Shown in pieces: positions 1 to 12,590 of a stretch of 64,000 nt of DNA. Origin of the DNA: Acheta domesticus (lineage: Eukaryota > Arthropoda > Insecta > Orthoptera > Gryllidae); assembly GCA_031308135.1 (NCBI GenBank), contig JAHLJT010003656.1, positions 68,156,984-68,220,983 of the forward strand, written 5' to 3'. The notes under the pieces are model-generated. The model was not told the DNA's origin, did no database searches, and worked only from the letters and a program-made list of their open reading frames with translations. Both the position numbers and the translations under genes were made by a program. Numbering within the stretch: position 1 is the first letter of the stretch; each line of letters opens with the position of its first letter.

Positions 1-305
1 ATAAAATTTTAATTTGGGGCATAAAGAATTAATATGTATGATAGAAGTTCAATAAATAGTGAGTATATTTTGAACGCCTTATAGTTTTCCTTTTTATTAA
101 CACAAGTCTCGTCTGTAGTAGGAGACATTTTCCACTTGCATAGGATACGTGATCGTAGCGATATTGCATTTCCATTTCATACAACTTACGCCGAAATGCA
201 CATGCCACGTGTCAAAAGTGATTATGACAGAACGCCCTATAAATTACCACCCCGCCATTAACCATAAATACTCGAATAATAGACCTGTTAGCCCCGTCGC
301 CAACT
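1..305. other. AT-rich non-coding DNA
   Basis: I see no gene, RNA or clear repeat. Short open frames here run into the following GC-rich island and have no protein-like pattern. Confidence 0.55.
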
Positions 306-520
306 GTGAATTGTGTCGTGCGCGGGGATGTGCCGGTGGCAAGTGGCCGTGGGAGGGGGCGGGGCGGGGCGGGGCGGTCGCCGTGCACCACGCCCCTCCG
401 TCGACCTCGCGGCTCCGGCTCCAGCTCCGGTTCCGGAGCCCCCGTCCGCCCGCTCGCGCCCCAGATACAGCGCTCGGCGCGCAGTGGGCCGCCGCCGCAG
501 CAACCGAGCCTTTCACGCGC
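306..520. promoter_or_regulatory. CpG island with GC-box cluster
   Basis: An abrupt shift from AT-rich DNA to a CpG-dense block. Around 355-378 there is a run of GGGGCGGGGC units, the recognition pattern of Sp/KLF zinc-finger factors and also a potential G-quadruplex. Long open frames exist in several phases on both strands, as expected of GC-rich DNA where stop codons are rare, so none is called as a gene. A promoter or first exon is possible but no TATA box or splice donor decides it. Confidence 0.4.
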
Positions 521-1440
521 ACAAAATCAATACCTTGTTCAACGTATAATAAAGAATGTTAGCACTAGGCTTTTAAACTTTAAGCACATGCTAAGTTCTC
601 ATGTTTTGTTTTGTGTTATTTTGTTATTATAAGACGCATTTGCATGTATTCACTTGTTAAATAAGTCATTATTCCAGAACTGCGTGGAGATGTTTCAATT
701 GTAGGCAAACAATGGTCTCTGACAGATTAAGTTACGGAACTACTGTAATGTAAGAATTAGTATTCGAATCATGAAAAAATGTTTTATGGAATAAAGAATA
801 GCAACAAAATTAAACCACAGTTTTATATAATTTTCCAAGTTTTGATATTAATATTCCGCACGAGACTCATAGATTTTTCAAAAGGCTTTGTAACGGGGGA
901 TTAAAAAATTAGCCAAAGCATTTTTCTCTGTAGTAAAATAAAGTAATGCAATTTCTCTTTCGCAATTTTACATGATATTTTGCATCATTCCATTAACAAA
1001 TGAATGCAATAGCGAATTCCGTTTTTTAAGAGGTCCAATTAATGCACTGACTTCTGAAGCAATTCATAACTCACACTCTTTTCCAAAACATTGTGAACTC
1101 TTAGGGTGAAACATTTTACCGTCATAATGCTACGGTTTAATTCACATAATACGTAATAAGAATTACTGCAACTTCATAATATCTGAACAGAAATTACAAT
1201 TTGGTAGTACAATAGTACACTAGTCGACAATAGTACAATAGTCGCAAATATTGCAGTACTGGTTTAAAAAATATTTTAGGCGTCGTTCGTTTCATTGCAA
1301 TTTTTTATAAATTTGTAGTACAAAGTTTTGTAATACACCATCCACTCAATCACAAAACACATACGCAAGCACAAGCACACACACCAAGAGCGCGCCTGTC
1401 CGCCTTTGAGCCAATCGAGCCAGATTTTTCAGTGACGGTT
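521..1440. other. AT-rich non-coding DNA
   Basis: Nothing gene-like. A small irregular reiteration of ACAATAGT(A/C) words lies at about 1207-1246. Confidence 0.5.
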
Positions 1441-1448
1441 ACAGAGGA

Positions 1449-1664
1449 GCAGATTGGGCCGAAATTCCGTTCGGCGGACTTCGGACGTTCAGGTCCGATG
1501 CGCCCAATGCGTTCCCACACTGATAGTAAATACGAGTTATATGAGAAAATGTCACAGAGACCTCTTCCGACGCCGTCAGGTCAAACATCGGCTATCGGAC
1601 GATGATTTGTTTCGTTTGATTTTGTTCGTCCGACGTCAGCCGACCTGAATTTCGGTCCAAATCG
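1449..1664. mobile_element. MITE candidate with ~43-bp inverted repeats
   Basis: The segment 1449-1491 pairs with the reverse complement of 1622-1664 at roughly 80% over 43 bp, sharing the core CCGAAATTC followed by TCGGC, GAC and TCGGACG in order. The spacer of ~130 bp has no coding frame. The layout is that of a short non-autonomous DNA transposon. I could not find a target duplication, so the true ends may lie outside the pairing segments. Confidence 0.4.
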
Positions 1665-1739
1665 GCTTGACTGTGTCCACCGCCCGCGTCCGAACCCTCT
1701 GTTCCCTGCTTTGTTTTTGCTGTACTTTCGACTGGCATT

Positions 1740-1995
1740 ATTCGGCCAATTTCGACCCAGTGCCCGGCGGCGGCGGCCGCAGCGCCGGCGCCCGCGCGCC
1801 GCCCGGCGCATAACGGGCCAGCAAAAAAGGTCCGAAAAAAGCACGGCGGCGCAGCGGCGGCAGCGCGGCCTTCCAGGTTATCACGCTATCGTGGAAGCGG
1901 TGGGGCCGGGAGGGTGGGGCGGGGCGCGGACGGGGAGCAGTGCCAGGCCAGATACGGAGGCCCTGCGCCAGCACCTCCGGTCGACTTCCACATGC
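1740..1995. promoter_or_regulatory. CpG island
   Basis: CpG-dense block containing GCGGCGGCGG runs and a G-rich stretch near 1900-1935. Open frames in opposite strands overlap and look like composition artefacts. No donor or initiator context supports a transcript. Confidence 0.35.
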
Positions 1996-2695
1996 CATTA
2001 ACGAGACCCCGCGCGCTCGTGAAATATTCAGGCGGGAAGGGCTTTTTAGTTGACAGAAAATGCATTTACTGTGTTTTTGGACTATTTCTGTACTACGTAT
2101 CTCTGTCGTGTAACTAACAATACCATTTTCATCCGACAAATATGCAATTCCCATGTATTACACAATGGTATTTAAGAGACACGTACTAAGCGCCTTTATT
2201 TTCCTAAAACAAATGTCAAACATTAATAACTTTTTTCTAAAAAGAAAAGCAATAGTCTTTTATTAAATTAAATATCAATTACATTATATTCTTGAGATCC
2301 ATTCCAACTTCAAATTTTATCTAATTTTGTACAATGTAGTTTTGTATATTTCATTTACAACTTTTTGATTGCAATTAAAAAAGGACAATTACTACTGTCA
2401 CTGTTTTAGTAATCATGACTTTCGTTCTATGATTTTGTAGTAACCTCATTTCGTTTTAACAGCTTTATCGACTGATATTCATTATGATATAAAACATAAG
2501 TAAATCCTTCAGAAATAGAAAAACAATATTGGGCAAAGATAAATTCTCGCATTACGTACCAGAGCGAAATCTTTGATCTGTTGAAAAACAAGTAGAGTGA
2601 TCTCTGAATTTTATCAGACAAAAAACGAAGGGGCAACGCTACTTTAATACAGAATATTGTGAGTGGAAAGAACAGTGCAACTCCTCTCCATTCCG
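1996..2695. other. AT-rich non-coding DNA
   Basis: No gene, RNA or repeat structure seen. The - strand open frame that covers part of it only exists because it runs out of the adjacent GC-rich island. Confidence 0.5.
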
Positions 2696-2699
2696 CAAC

Positions 2700-3270
2700 C
2701 TCATTAGTGCTGATCGCCCCAGCGCCAGCGCCAGCGCCAGCCGAGTTCCGGTTCGGGCGCGGGGGCGCCGCCCCCGCAACCCCCAGTGGGCCGGCTGGGG
2801 GCGCCGCGGTCACCGCCAGCCCCCGGGGCGTCCGCGAAGGCGTCGGCGTCAGCGTCGGCGTCTGCGTCGGCGGCCGCGACGCGACCGCGACCGGCCGGCC
2901 GGCCGGGTGGGTTGGCCGGCGGCGCGGCGTGCAGGCGGGCGAGCGGACGGCCGCGGGTGAATAACCTGGCAGGCCGCCCGGGCAGCGGATAGCGCGGGGG
3001 GCGTGGCGGGAGGGGAGGGGAGGGGCTTGGGCGCGCACGTTCGGCGGCCGCGCGCGTTCCATTCACAACGCGCCGCCCGCACTGCCGCCTCCGCCTGCGC
3101 CGCCACGCCTGCTGACGTGACGCCGCCGCCGCCGCCGCCACGGCAGAAGTAGGTGACGGCTCGCAGACCGGCCGGCAGACTGGTTGCCGGCTGGCTCTTC
3201 TCCTCGATATCGACGGAACAGAGATTCAAGCACGGGATAAGAGGTGCGATGAGGCTCACAGCCTGTAAGT
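2700..3270 (+). promoter_or_regulatory. CpG island with possible + strand first exon
   Basis: A 450-bp CpG island opens with an AGCGCC hexamer reiteration (about 2719-2740) and GCGTCG/GCGTCA repeats (about 2837-2870). A CREB/ATF-like TGACGTGA sits at 3113-3120. Downstream, an ATG at 3249 in a GCGATGAGG context is followed by a consensus splice donor, GTAAGT, at 3265-3270, giving a candidate first exon that ends at 3264 and codes for only a few residues (MRLTA). This is an inference from motif order; no downstream partner exon was identified. Confidence 0.3.
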
Positions 3271-6150
3271 CGTTGCATCGCGTCGGATGCTTAGTTCGAT
3301 ACACATATCGCTATCTCCGGGGCGAAAATTATAATATTATAATATTTGGGTTGGCCGACCAGTCCATGTCGTGGCGACTCCTAGAAAGCAAACCGCTTCA
3401 ACAAATTTCAAGCCTCACCTGGAAGACGGTGCACAAGTTTGGGGTGTCTTGATGAATCCGGAACTCAATAGCGCGGCGGGTACAAACCGCGTTACAGGTA
3501 TGAGCTTTGTTCATTGTTGACAGAAGCGAAAGATGTAGAGTCAAATACTCTAATTCAACCAACGGCCACCACAAACTGCAGCTTACATCTTATGAATACT
3601 CCAGGCAGCATTTTTTTCCACTTTCAAAAGAAACTACACTATAAACTGAAAAATAGCCGTGGCATTCAGAATGACATTTTTTTTCTATTCCGTGACGTGT
3701 ATTATTTTGTTCCATTCCTGTCTAATACAATATTTCATCTGAATTCAGCTTTTCAAACACTGATACCATCAACCACTAATTGCTTGGCTTTCCGCACATC
3801 ACGCTTATCAAGAAATTATATCCCATCCATTCTCACCTGCTTATTTGACTTTTTTTTTCCTTCCTATTTGTCCACAACGGAAGTTTTCCTTGGAACAGTT
3901 CTGTTTAAAAGTTGCTCTTGAGCCATTTTCTAATCTAACTTTCCGCGACCGATTTATGATGAAATCGATTTCAAATATAATTGAGATATCTAATCTCCTT
4001 CAGGTATATAACTGAGATATCTAAGCTCCAAAACTTTTAAAATGACGTTCAATTGTTGATGGATTGATCATAGTTGTATCTGTGCATTGGCTGTGCATAA
4101 ATTTATTAACATATTTTTTTCTTCTTTCATTTACACCGCCGAATACGAAAGGGTTCGATCTCATTATATGGTAATCAAAGTTTCAACTCAATGAGTAACA
4201 ACATTCTTTCAATTTAAACTCAATGAGCGACTTCCGTTCTTTATACAATAATTTGCTCTATTAGCTTTACATTCAATAACGTGGGCCAAACATAACATTT
4301 CGAACATGAATGTCATCAAGTAATTTTATTCGTTTTGATGATGTAGGCATTCTTTCATTTTCTGGAAATGATTTAATTTACAAGACGATTACGTAATTCA
4401 AATGGTGTCCATAATTATTCTCTTGGTAGTGCCCCTAATAATTACGATCGAGTACTGATGTATACAGAAATTGGTCGAAATGTATATTTCTTGAGAAAAA
4501 ATTGCTATTTGGTTAACGCTTCATTACGCTTCGACTAGCTATCTCAGCTTAACAACATTTTCCCTTCTCCCGCTTCATAATCCGGTTTCTGAGGATTTCC
4601 CTTCATTGTAATGAGGCTGCCTCGACCCGAATACTTCGCTGATTTTCGCTGTCGTGCTGTAACGGAATCTTCACAGGTGAAAACATCTAGCGATTGGAAA
4701 TCAAAGCTGTTGAATTGCCATGCTTCGGACAAGTAACGACTGCCGAACAAAACGACCTGTTTTCAATACCTGGACCATGAAAATCTAATAGCTACGTTAG
4801 GTGTCAATAGGAAAAGTTTCAGCCCCACTTAACAAGTGATCAACATTTTCTGGCAATATGTCATTTGCTTTTTATATAATATTGAAATCCAAACTTATGA
4901 AAGCAGAACAAAATTCGTTAAGAATGGAAAACTATCTCTGGAACTTGTGTACTCGGGAACTGTCTGTGCATTTTACATTTAACAACTCGAATTGTTCATT
5001 TGTGTGAATCAACAGGTTAAAGTAATACGTTGAACACAAAAACTGTTAATGATTTTATAAAAAGGTTCGGTTGGCCATAATGGTTCTGTTAGTTGTTTCC
5101 ATTACTTTTTTAATGTTTTGATTATACGCCTGGATTTTCTTTTTCAGAACTTTCTAATATATTTCATGGGGTACTTTACATTGGATGCATGATAAAATAC
5201 GTTAAGTCAAAATTCTTATTAGTAATGTCTAGGGAAGTAAGAGAATACTTGTTCTCAATGCCCCAAAATAATAATAATCTTTTAAGTTAAAAGTAATTTA
5301 TTTTGTTAAAAAACTGTGATATCCCAATTCTTTTAATAATTTAATTCTCATTTACTAACGTAAGATCTCTTGTTAGTAATTAACATATTGGATTTATAGT
5401 ATTTTTATTATCGATTAATGGAAACGTGTAGAATAACATTTTATAACAAAATTCATTTCTTTAAATATCTTTCGAAACTCTCCGTTTGAGTTGACCATCT
5501 ACCGCGCACTAGTGAACGATTTCAATCAAAAATTCTAATGAATTCTAATGAATTACCTAAGCCCATAATCAAGGTGAGTTTACCCAGACGCTAAGTCAAA
5601 TTTTCATTCCAAGTAGTAATTTTAACGACAGATAAGTTACCAAGTAATTGAAAATGTATATCTCATTGACAATAATAGCCTCAATGATTGAATACGGTTG
5701 CTAGAATAATAGTTGCAGCAAACTGAATGCAAAAAAAATTCCTTCTAAGAACACTATGAAATTTACAATTGCAATACTTACACACTCTGTATGAAACGAT
5801 TCGTTTGTCGTCTCTAAAGACAGCGAAACGTGTATCATTACGACAGAGTGAATCCGCATACCTGGCCATTTTTCATTCAGCACATTCACAAACTGCCATC
5901 GGCGCTTTGCAAACCTCCGAGAACACCGATGTGTCAGCCGACCAGCAACGTGGTACCACACTAAGTACGCACGTCCGCCTGTCGAGGAAATGCCAGGCAG
6001 CCATCTGTTAGCTTCGTGCTTACGGATTCGCTGATGTGGATGCACTTCCCCAACGAAAATTTACCGAACCGTGACAGTTGAATGACACGCAAGTTTCCAG
6101 ATGCTGAGGACAATCGCCATCAGTAATAGTTCTGAGAAACGTAACGCATT
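3271..6150. other. AT-rich non-coding DNA with two small direct repeats
   Basis: Almost 3 kb without a convincing gene. Two imperfect direct repeats were seen: GAGATATCTAA words at about 3982 and 4014, and an ACTCAATGAG unit at about 4186 and 4219 followed in each case by a CATTCTTT/CCGTTCTTT-type tail. A short tandem AATTCTAATG lies at about 5531-5555. Confidence 0.5.
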
Positions 6151-6179
6151 CCTTTGCACCTCTTCCCAGGAAACATTAG

Positions 6180-6860
6180 ACGGCACATGCGCAGTGTAAA
6201 TCCTATCGAAAGCTGCGTCCGTTTCCGCAAGAGCGAGGAGGCGGAGGCGGCGGCGGGGGCCGCAACGTGGCTACTTACGTCGTCCGGCAGCGAGGCGGCT
6301 GAGCGGCGGGTGCGCGCGTGGAGGCGTGTGGCCGGGGGCGGCGTGGAGGCGGCGCAGGGCGGGCGGTGGCGGACGCGCGCGCCAATCTTCTAATGAAGGC
6401 GTCAGCTCGCAAGCAGCGCTGGCGGCGGTGTGGCCGCAACGCTCCCTTCGGTGGGGCTGCCACCTCGCGACTGGCAACGGCGGCGGCGGCGGGAGCTCGC
6501 GCCACGCGGCGAGGGCGGCGGCGAGGGCGGCGGCGAGGGCGGCGGCGCGGCGCGGCGCGGCGCAGGGAGAGAGGGGGGCGATCGGTTGTAGGCCGGCGGC
6601 GGCAATGGGATGCAGGGAGGGAGTGCGGGCGGCGGCGGCAGCGGGCAATGCGGTGGAGTGGAGTGGGGGGCGACGTAGCCCGCTCATTCACAGCTCGCGG
6701 CCCGGCCTTGCCTCTGCCTCGCCTTGCCTCGCCGCCTGGCCCGGCCGTGCCCAGGGCTGTCCAAGCGCCCGCGCGCGGGGTTGGGGCGTGCTGCGCAGAA
6801 CGGCGGCGACGAGCCACGCTCCTACACATTGCGCGCAGCAGCCCCGACAATGACGACGCG
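6180..6860 (-). promoter_or_regulatory. CpG island, possible - strand first exon
   Basis: The densest CpG island in the left third. It contains a 12-bp reiteration (GCGGCGAGGGCG) at about 6503-6545. On the - strand the island ends in a consensus donor, the reverse complement of ACTTAC at 6273-6278, reading GTAAGTAG. That would make 6279 the last base of a - strand first exon. The 221-residue frame through it on the - strand is arginine- and proline-rich without domain-like pattern, so I treat it as untranslated or artefactual. Confidence 0.3.
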
Positions 6861-7955
6861 AGGATCTGGCCATCGAAGCAAAAACGAAACAGGCAGCCAC
6901 AACTTACGAAACAACGACGTGACTGTTCATAACACGACAAACAATTCGGCGGATGGAGGAGGCGCTGGTTTAAACAAAATGTTTAAATGGTCACTGAATA
7001 CGACAAAGAGTTGCAATAAAAAAATACTCCCTTAATTAACACATTTCAATACTGCAAAACAAATTACATTAACTATTGTAGCTTTTCCGATGTATCGTTC
7101 CCTCCTCAGTAGTTTTGAAGCTTCAATGTGTCGTTTATCCAAGAAATTACACATTTTGGTAATCATAAATATTTCCCGATGAAACACGAAATGGTGGAAT
7201 CGACGGGGTGGCTAAGAGGAATCCAGTGACTATAGTAAAAATAATGCAATCTGCTTTCTGGAAGTAACATCCACAAAGTGAATCGATCGCCGGTGGATGA
7301 AGGAATGTAGTTGTACCAACTCATTTAAGGTCTAATATTCAACTAACATCATATATTTCCCTTATCAATCACACACATTTTTCCGACGCACATCGATCAA
7401 TTTACGTGGCATCATATTTTACGTCGCCTCTGTGTGAAGCGAAAGTTATTTTAATACTCATCCATCATGCACAGACCTGAGGATATCCATTAACGATGTC
7501 GATTCTCAATCCTAACGTATTATGTAAAGAAAGCTTATGAAAAACATCAAAACTTCTCTTCATACATTTCAATGAGGAAAATAACAAAACATTTTAGTTT
7601 TTCCTGTGAAATATATTTTCAATCTTCAATATCCTCAAATTCCGAGGGTCACTCAGTATTTCTTTCGGAGAAGGGGGTTGATAGAGGCTAGGGGTATAGT
7701 GTGAGCTCAATTTATGTATTCTTACAAATCATTTTTCATTAATACTGATTATGAGTATTTTATTTCTTAACATATGGTTAATATTTACAACGTTAACAAT
7801 TGACATACTGAAAGATTTTCGTAAGCACAGGAAATTAGTAAAAAGTAAATTTCTGAATATGAATCATTGCTTACTGCGGGCTGACGGAGGGTGTTGAAGC
7901 CCCATGAGATCCCTCTGCCCATCGGTGGGCTACTACCTGGTGTTGCATAAAATTA
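6861..7955. other. AT-rich non-coding DNA
   Basis: No gene recognised. A + strand frame running from the preceding island to 7035 contains an ATG at 6850 and a polar, asparagine/threonine-rich tail; there is no domain or splice evidence to call it. Confidence 0.45.
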
Positions 7956-7959
7956 CAAA

Positions 7960-8262
7960 AACAAAATTGTCTCAAAAACGGCTCTACATTTTTTCTTTAA
8001 ACTTTTGGTAGGGATAGTGCTAAATGTACTCTGAGATGATATTAACGCCCAGTTGCTGTATTCTTTTGTTCTTTGAAAAATTAAAAAAATGTAATTTTTT
8101 TGACATATTTCTGGCGTTGTTGGTACTTACATTAGCGGCGATTTGTTCACATTATATTTACGAGTGTATGTGCTTTAATAATGTCATATAAAGTTTCTCG
8201 AAAACTAAATAGTTTTCTGTGAAAAAAAAGCTTCAAATTTCGAATTTACACAAGCACTGAAA
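7960..8262 (-). repeat. Dispersed repeat DR1, fragment
   Basis: Reverse-oriented copy of the family seen at 61.6-61.9 kb. Shared landmarks in order are an AAACTTTTGGTAGG block, ACATTAGCGGCGA, ATTTACGAGT, TTAATAATGTCA, AAAGTTTCTCGAAAAC and TTTTCTGTGAAAA. Divergence is moderate and there are small indels. No coding capacity is visible; the family's autonomous partner is unknown. Confidence 0.7.
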
Positions 8263-10150
8263 CGCGAACAAGTATTTTAATAATTTAAATAATTAAAACA
8301 TTTTTCGTCATTTTTTTTGCCTCTTTTGCTGGTTTCATGGATTTTAATATTATTTTAATAGTGCTTGCTTCTGATAATATTTACGAGATGCAAACAAATT
8401 TGTATTAGAATTTCTGAGTGGCCTATTAGATTTCTTCAGTTCAGAAATTGTAATCTCAGCAGTTGTGAATATGTAATATAATCTTTGACGCCTTTCTGCG
8501 CCATTGTCGGATCAGCCGATTTCGGGACAATTACAGACATATATCCTGGTAAAGAACACTGCAATCCAAAAGTTTAAAATCTGAGTTCACTTGAACTCAG
8601 CGTTCGCTTGAACTTCAGAAGGCGCCGGGATTACATCAGTAACGTATCCTTCAGCATGATTTGTTCATGCGAGTATTTTTATAACATTTAAGAGCATTTA
8701 ATTGATTTTTTTTGGCGACGTTTTACGTCATCAAAATCTGCTCCCTTCTCATGATTATACTTTGACGAACGACAAGATTTACTTATTAACGAATTGAAAA
8801 TAAAACAACAATTTCCAATTAGAACTAGAACGATACTGATATAATTTGTTTTTTATTGAAAATAATATAATTGTTAGAATCAAAAACAAAATAATAACTT
8901 CACTTTAACTTTAACTTCAACTTTATTCGTCTACATTTTAATAATATATTAAATAATATATTTAATACTCGTGTAGTCGAATATACACGTACACGAACAA
9001 TACAATTTTTCAACAAAGATCAATAATTTAACAATCACTACAAGTACTTATGAGCACTAAAATCGGTTTGGAAAGCGCATACATTTATACGATTAAGTTA
9101 ATGGGAATTGGATTATTGACGATTCATCAATGAAAGTTTCTTTGAATTCTCGAAGCTTCATTCACAGACTTCCCTGGAAGGACTTTTCCGTACTGTAATC
9201 CAATTTGCAGGCGTTACTATACAATATTGAACACTATTCTTTCTATGATAGGAGTTATTCTCGCTGAATATTAGCCATAAACAATCCAAGCACAAAATAA
9301 AATACAGAGAATCCCACCGAGTCAGTATGAGTCGCTATGATTAGCAATTGTCATATAATACATTAATTTAAAGAAGTCACAGAATAAGTAATGAAAGATT
9401 CCGTGCTCATTTCAATCGGTCCAAATCATAGGTACGAATCATATGAAATGATTCAAATTTTTACAACATATTATTGTTGTTGTTATTGTTATTGCTATTA
9501 TTATTATTATTATTATTATTATTTCCCTACATCACGGATAAATATGCATTATTATTATGCAAAGTTAGCTTGAGGCAAGCACCTTCGGTCATTACAATTC
9601 AATTCTACTTACATTAATTATTTTATTTTATATTAATTATTATCCCACACTTTGCGTTTGTCTTTTTATCAACGAACTGACAACAGATAAATATCGCAAA
9701 TTCGTACGCACGGCGTCAGTACATAAAACTGCGATTTATATTTCTGCACAAACATCTCGATTTCAGTAACTCGAAGAGAGAGGCGGCGCTGTCACTAAAT
9801 AGTCCATCAAATTACACATTTTTTCTGTTCAATAGGCTCTTAAAAATTACTTTCCTTAGCAAAAGGAAGTTTCTGGAAGATCGTACAGTTTTGTAGAATT
9901 CCGCCAAAGAGATAAGCGGCTACGGAATGACAGGCAATGAGAAACCACGAATGCCATTACGCAAGATGTTATATAATATTTATTATAACTATCCTCGTCC
10001 TAGTGGCACGCATTTCTTCGAGCTGTATCAGTGCGCATCATCAAGTGCTAAAACAGCACGTAGTATCTTCCGTACTTTCACGCAAAATACGTACTTTCAT
10101 GAGAAATACTCAAATTTTCGAAAAAGTATGCATGCCCCTATTTCAAAACC
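8263..10150. other. AT-rich non-coding DNA with one hairpin
   Basis: No gene seen. At 8925-8982 an AT-rich hairpin is closed by ATTCGTCTACA pairing with TGTAGTCGAAT (one mismatch). Confidence 0.5.
9473..9524. repeat. ATT/TTG microsatellite
   Basis: A TTG-rich start grading into an uninterrupted run of ATT triplets. Confidence 0.9.
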
Positions 10151-10154
10151 TATC

Positions 10155-10775
10155 ATTAAGGAACAGATTCATTAAAGGAAAAATATCAATCTTCATAATT
10201 GTAGTTGTAGGAAAACGCCGAAAAATGTTTGGATTTTTCCAATTTTCCAGAAATCTAGTTTTGTAACGAACATGGGACTGCACCATTCTCTTAAACGTCT
10301 TTCCCACCATCCAACAACAAAATTTAATCCAAAACGTTGGATTTTTTTGAAAATTTTGAAAATGTCCCAAGGGCTTATTTTAAAGTACCCCCCAAAATTA
10401 AAATACGGGTTTCAAATTCAAGGAGTCATGACATCTGCCAGATCGATTGGGGATTGTCAATTTTGGAGAAAATTTCCTGAACGGTTAAGCCGTTAGCATT
10501 GTTCACAAACGGTCGGTCTGTCGGTCGGTCGGTAGGAGGGACATACGTTTTGCCGTCATTCGATTTTTCTAACATTCCGTCATTCGATTCATTTCATCAA
10601 GGACTCACAAATCACGGATTTGAGCTACACAACGTTTTAGACTTAGAGGATTTTTCTAAATTTAGGAACTGGATTTATCCACTTAACTATCGTTACCAGG
10701 GCCCTGTAATAAGAACTTTTCTGCCGAAAATTCGCCGTTTCTTCGCGTAGCATTACATATCTTTCTACTGCGTCA
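10155..10775 (+). repeat. Dispersed repeat DR1, long copy with GGTC run
   Basis: Aligns by eye with 62.02-62.40 kb. Both contain a TTTTGAAAATTTTGAAAATGTCC block, a GGGCTT..TAAAGTACCCCC block, a GATCGA(C/T)(C/T)GGGGA block, then GTTCACA(G/A)ACGG leading into a GGAC/GGTC short run (10511-10534 here). Further right, 10690-10770 holds the family's ~75-bp unit, with the pattern TTTTCTGCCGAAAATTC, CCGTTT, CATTACAT and CTTTCT, also seen in the arms of the 26-33 kb element and at 41.7 kb. Confidence 0.65.
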
Positions 10776-10879
10776 GCGGTAGCAAGACAGTGAAAATACA
10801 ATGTTTAGACTGCCAAAACGAATTCTGGGAAGCGCAGAATCATAGCAGGCTTTTAGAGATACTACCTCCGGCAGGAGCG

Positions 10880-11095
10880 GAAATGCGAGAAAAACTTCCC
10901 GCTCGCGGTAGCCAGGATATCCCACCGCAAGGTATCCGTCGCCCGCGGCCGGGCGTTCGCCAGCGATCTGGAATGCGTCCGGAAGCGCCGAACTCGGGCC
11001 CAGGCGACGCCACCGCCAAGGGGCGGTGGGTGGCGGAGCTGGCGAAGGGCGCTCGCAGCCCCCGACGAGAGCGATGGACGCCTGGTGCTCGGAGA
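10880..11095. promoter_or_regulatory. CpG island
   Basis: CpG-dense block flanked by ordinary DNA. Open frames on both strands overlap over it with no domain-like content. No donor or promoter motif stands out. Confidence 0.35.
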
Positions 11096-11500
11096 GAGCA
11101 CTCACGGCTTCCATGTGCGTCACATACTTTGCTCAATAGCTTCCTAAGTGTAGAACACGTCAAATCCGCAAAGAGACAGTGATCCTCTCCGGCTGGAGCG
11201 TTACACTCGGCGCCGACCCAAACATCGTCTTGCGGGATCCCCTTCCACAATTCTGTCGACACAGGGTGAAAGTTCTTAAGTGAAAAATCTTAGTTTAGAG
11301 GAAACAAGGGTTCGATTATTGGGGCAACGCTTTTTCCAACGCTCAACACAATTTCCCAAAGCTTTTTTTTTTCGTTAAGAAGGCATTTTAATTTGGTCGT
11401 TTTACTAAAATAAAATATAGATACTTAACCAGTAGTTTCAGTACATAATCCAATTTCGCCAAAAAATTACTTAAGAACATTTACCCCATGACCACAGAAT
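11096..11500. other. Non-coding DNA
   Basis: Nothing gene-like recognised; base composition returns to AT-rich. Confidence 0.5.
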
Positions 11501-11504
11501 GATC

Positions 11505-12487
11505 ACAGACTATTCCACTCATGAAATTTCAGCCAATAGTGTGCAAGAAGAGACCCTACCAGCCAATTAGAAGCGATTTACCATGCATATTTATCAGTTA
11601 TTGATTATCACCTCCTAGGAGGTGATACATTTTGCGCCTTGTTTTGTCTACAGATAGAGGTTATGTAATTTAGCTATTATTTTTATTCCAAGGTCGGGTG
11701 TGTATCTTTTGTTTGAAATTGTTTGAGCGAAAAATGTTGCAGCAAAGGTTTGGTTCCACGTCGAATGACAAAATAGGGGAAATTATTTGTAAATCCAAAC
11801 CAAATAACACACTCAACAGAAAATATATTTGGAATCAGATTGAATGAATGAATGAGGAACCCCATTCTTCAATTATTAATAAATTAAGACATAGTAGCGC
11901 TTCAAATTCAACATTTTTCTTAAAAATAAGCGAACAAAACACGTTTCCTTCGAATTTAAACTTTAAAGATTGTGTATTCATAACTGTGTTTTCAAGTAAT
12001 TTCGCTCTTTGTTTGTCTTATGTTTATTTTGTTATTTATAATTGCCTTTATGCAAATATTTCTGTTCGATGTAAAAAATGTGAATAAAACAATGTTAATT
12101 ATTAACAGTACATTATATTTATGAAATTTCATTCGTGAAATAGTCTTAGTGAATTTCCAAACCACTCGTGGAATAACCTATGATAATCCCACAAGTGCTT
12201 CGCAAATTCTCGAGATTAATTCAGGAGTCGCGAAATGAGATTTCATAAATATAACGTACTAATAAATCATTATCATTTATTTATGTATTACTTAAAAAAG
12301 ATGTAAACCTAAGACAAAAGACAAACAACAAACAATGTAAACAAAAAAGGTGGAAACATTACCACCTCTTAGAAGGTGATAATCAATAACTGATCATTTG
12401 GCTTGAAGAAGTCGTCCCTTATTGGTTGACGTGCTCTTCATTCTTGCACGCCTTTGGCCGCAATTCCATGATTGAAACAGTCAAGTG
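11505..12487. mobile_element. Long inverted-repeat DNA element
   Basis: Two ~150-bp arms, about 11505-11655 and 12338-12487, pair in reverse complement. The best block is TCAGTTATTGATTATCACC followed by a (C/T)CTA(G/A)GAGGTG(A/G)TA palindrome; farther out GACT(A/G)TT, TCATG(A/G)AATT and GTGCAAGAA also match. The block beginning TATCACCTCC is itself self-complementary. The ~680-bp interior contains no transposase-like frame. The outer borders are approximate, and no target duplication was found. A superfamily cannot be assigned. Confidence 0.6.
12107..12260. repeat. Palindromic hairpin element nested in inverted-repeat element
   Basis: The arms begin AGTACATTATATTTATGAAA and close with the reverse complement of AGTACGTTATATTTATGAAA. 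The centre (about 12165-12195) remains partly self-complementary (CACTCGTGG / CCACAAGTG). The whole 154 bp can fold back with mismatches. This resembles a hairpin-type MITE inserted into, or formed within, the surrounding element. Confidence 0.6.
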
Positions 12488-12489
12488 GG

Positions 12490-12590
12490 ACACCGCAGAG
12501 CACCGCCCTAGCAGAGACAAGCTTTAAGTTCGCGTCATGTGTACGTACTGTGCTGTACATAGTGTTCGAGTGTTTAGAGCACGAACTCTA
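12490..12590 (-). repeat. SINE fragment (DR2 family)
   Basis: The stretch CACCGCCCTAGCAGAGACAA followed by GCTTTAAGTTCGCG matches CACCGCCCCAGCCGGGGCAA plus GCTCTAAGTTCCCG in the full SINE at 25.5-26.15 kb. Only this internal block is recognisable, so it is a truncated or decayed copy. Confidence 0.45.

Noticed and set aside
6275..6940. 221-residue - strand and 204-residue + strand ORFs
   Set aside because: Mutually overlapping, arginine/proline/alanine-rich frames over a CpG island; absence of stops is explained by composition.
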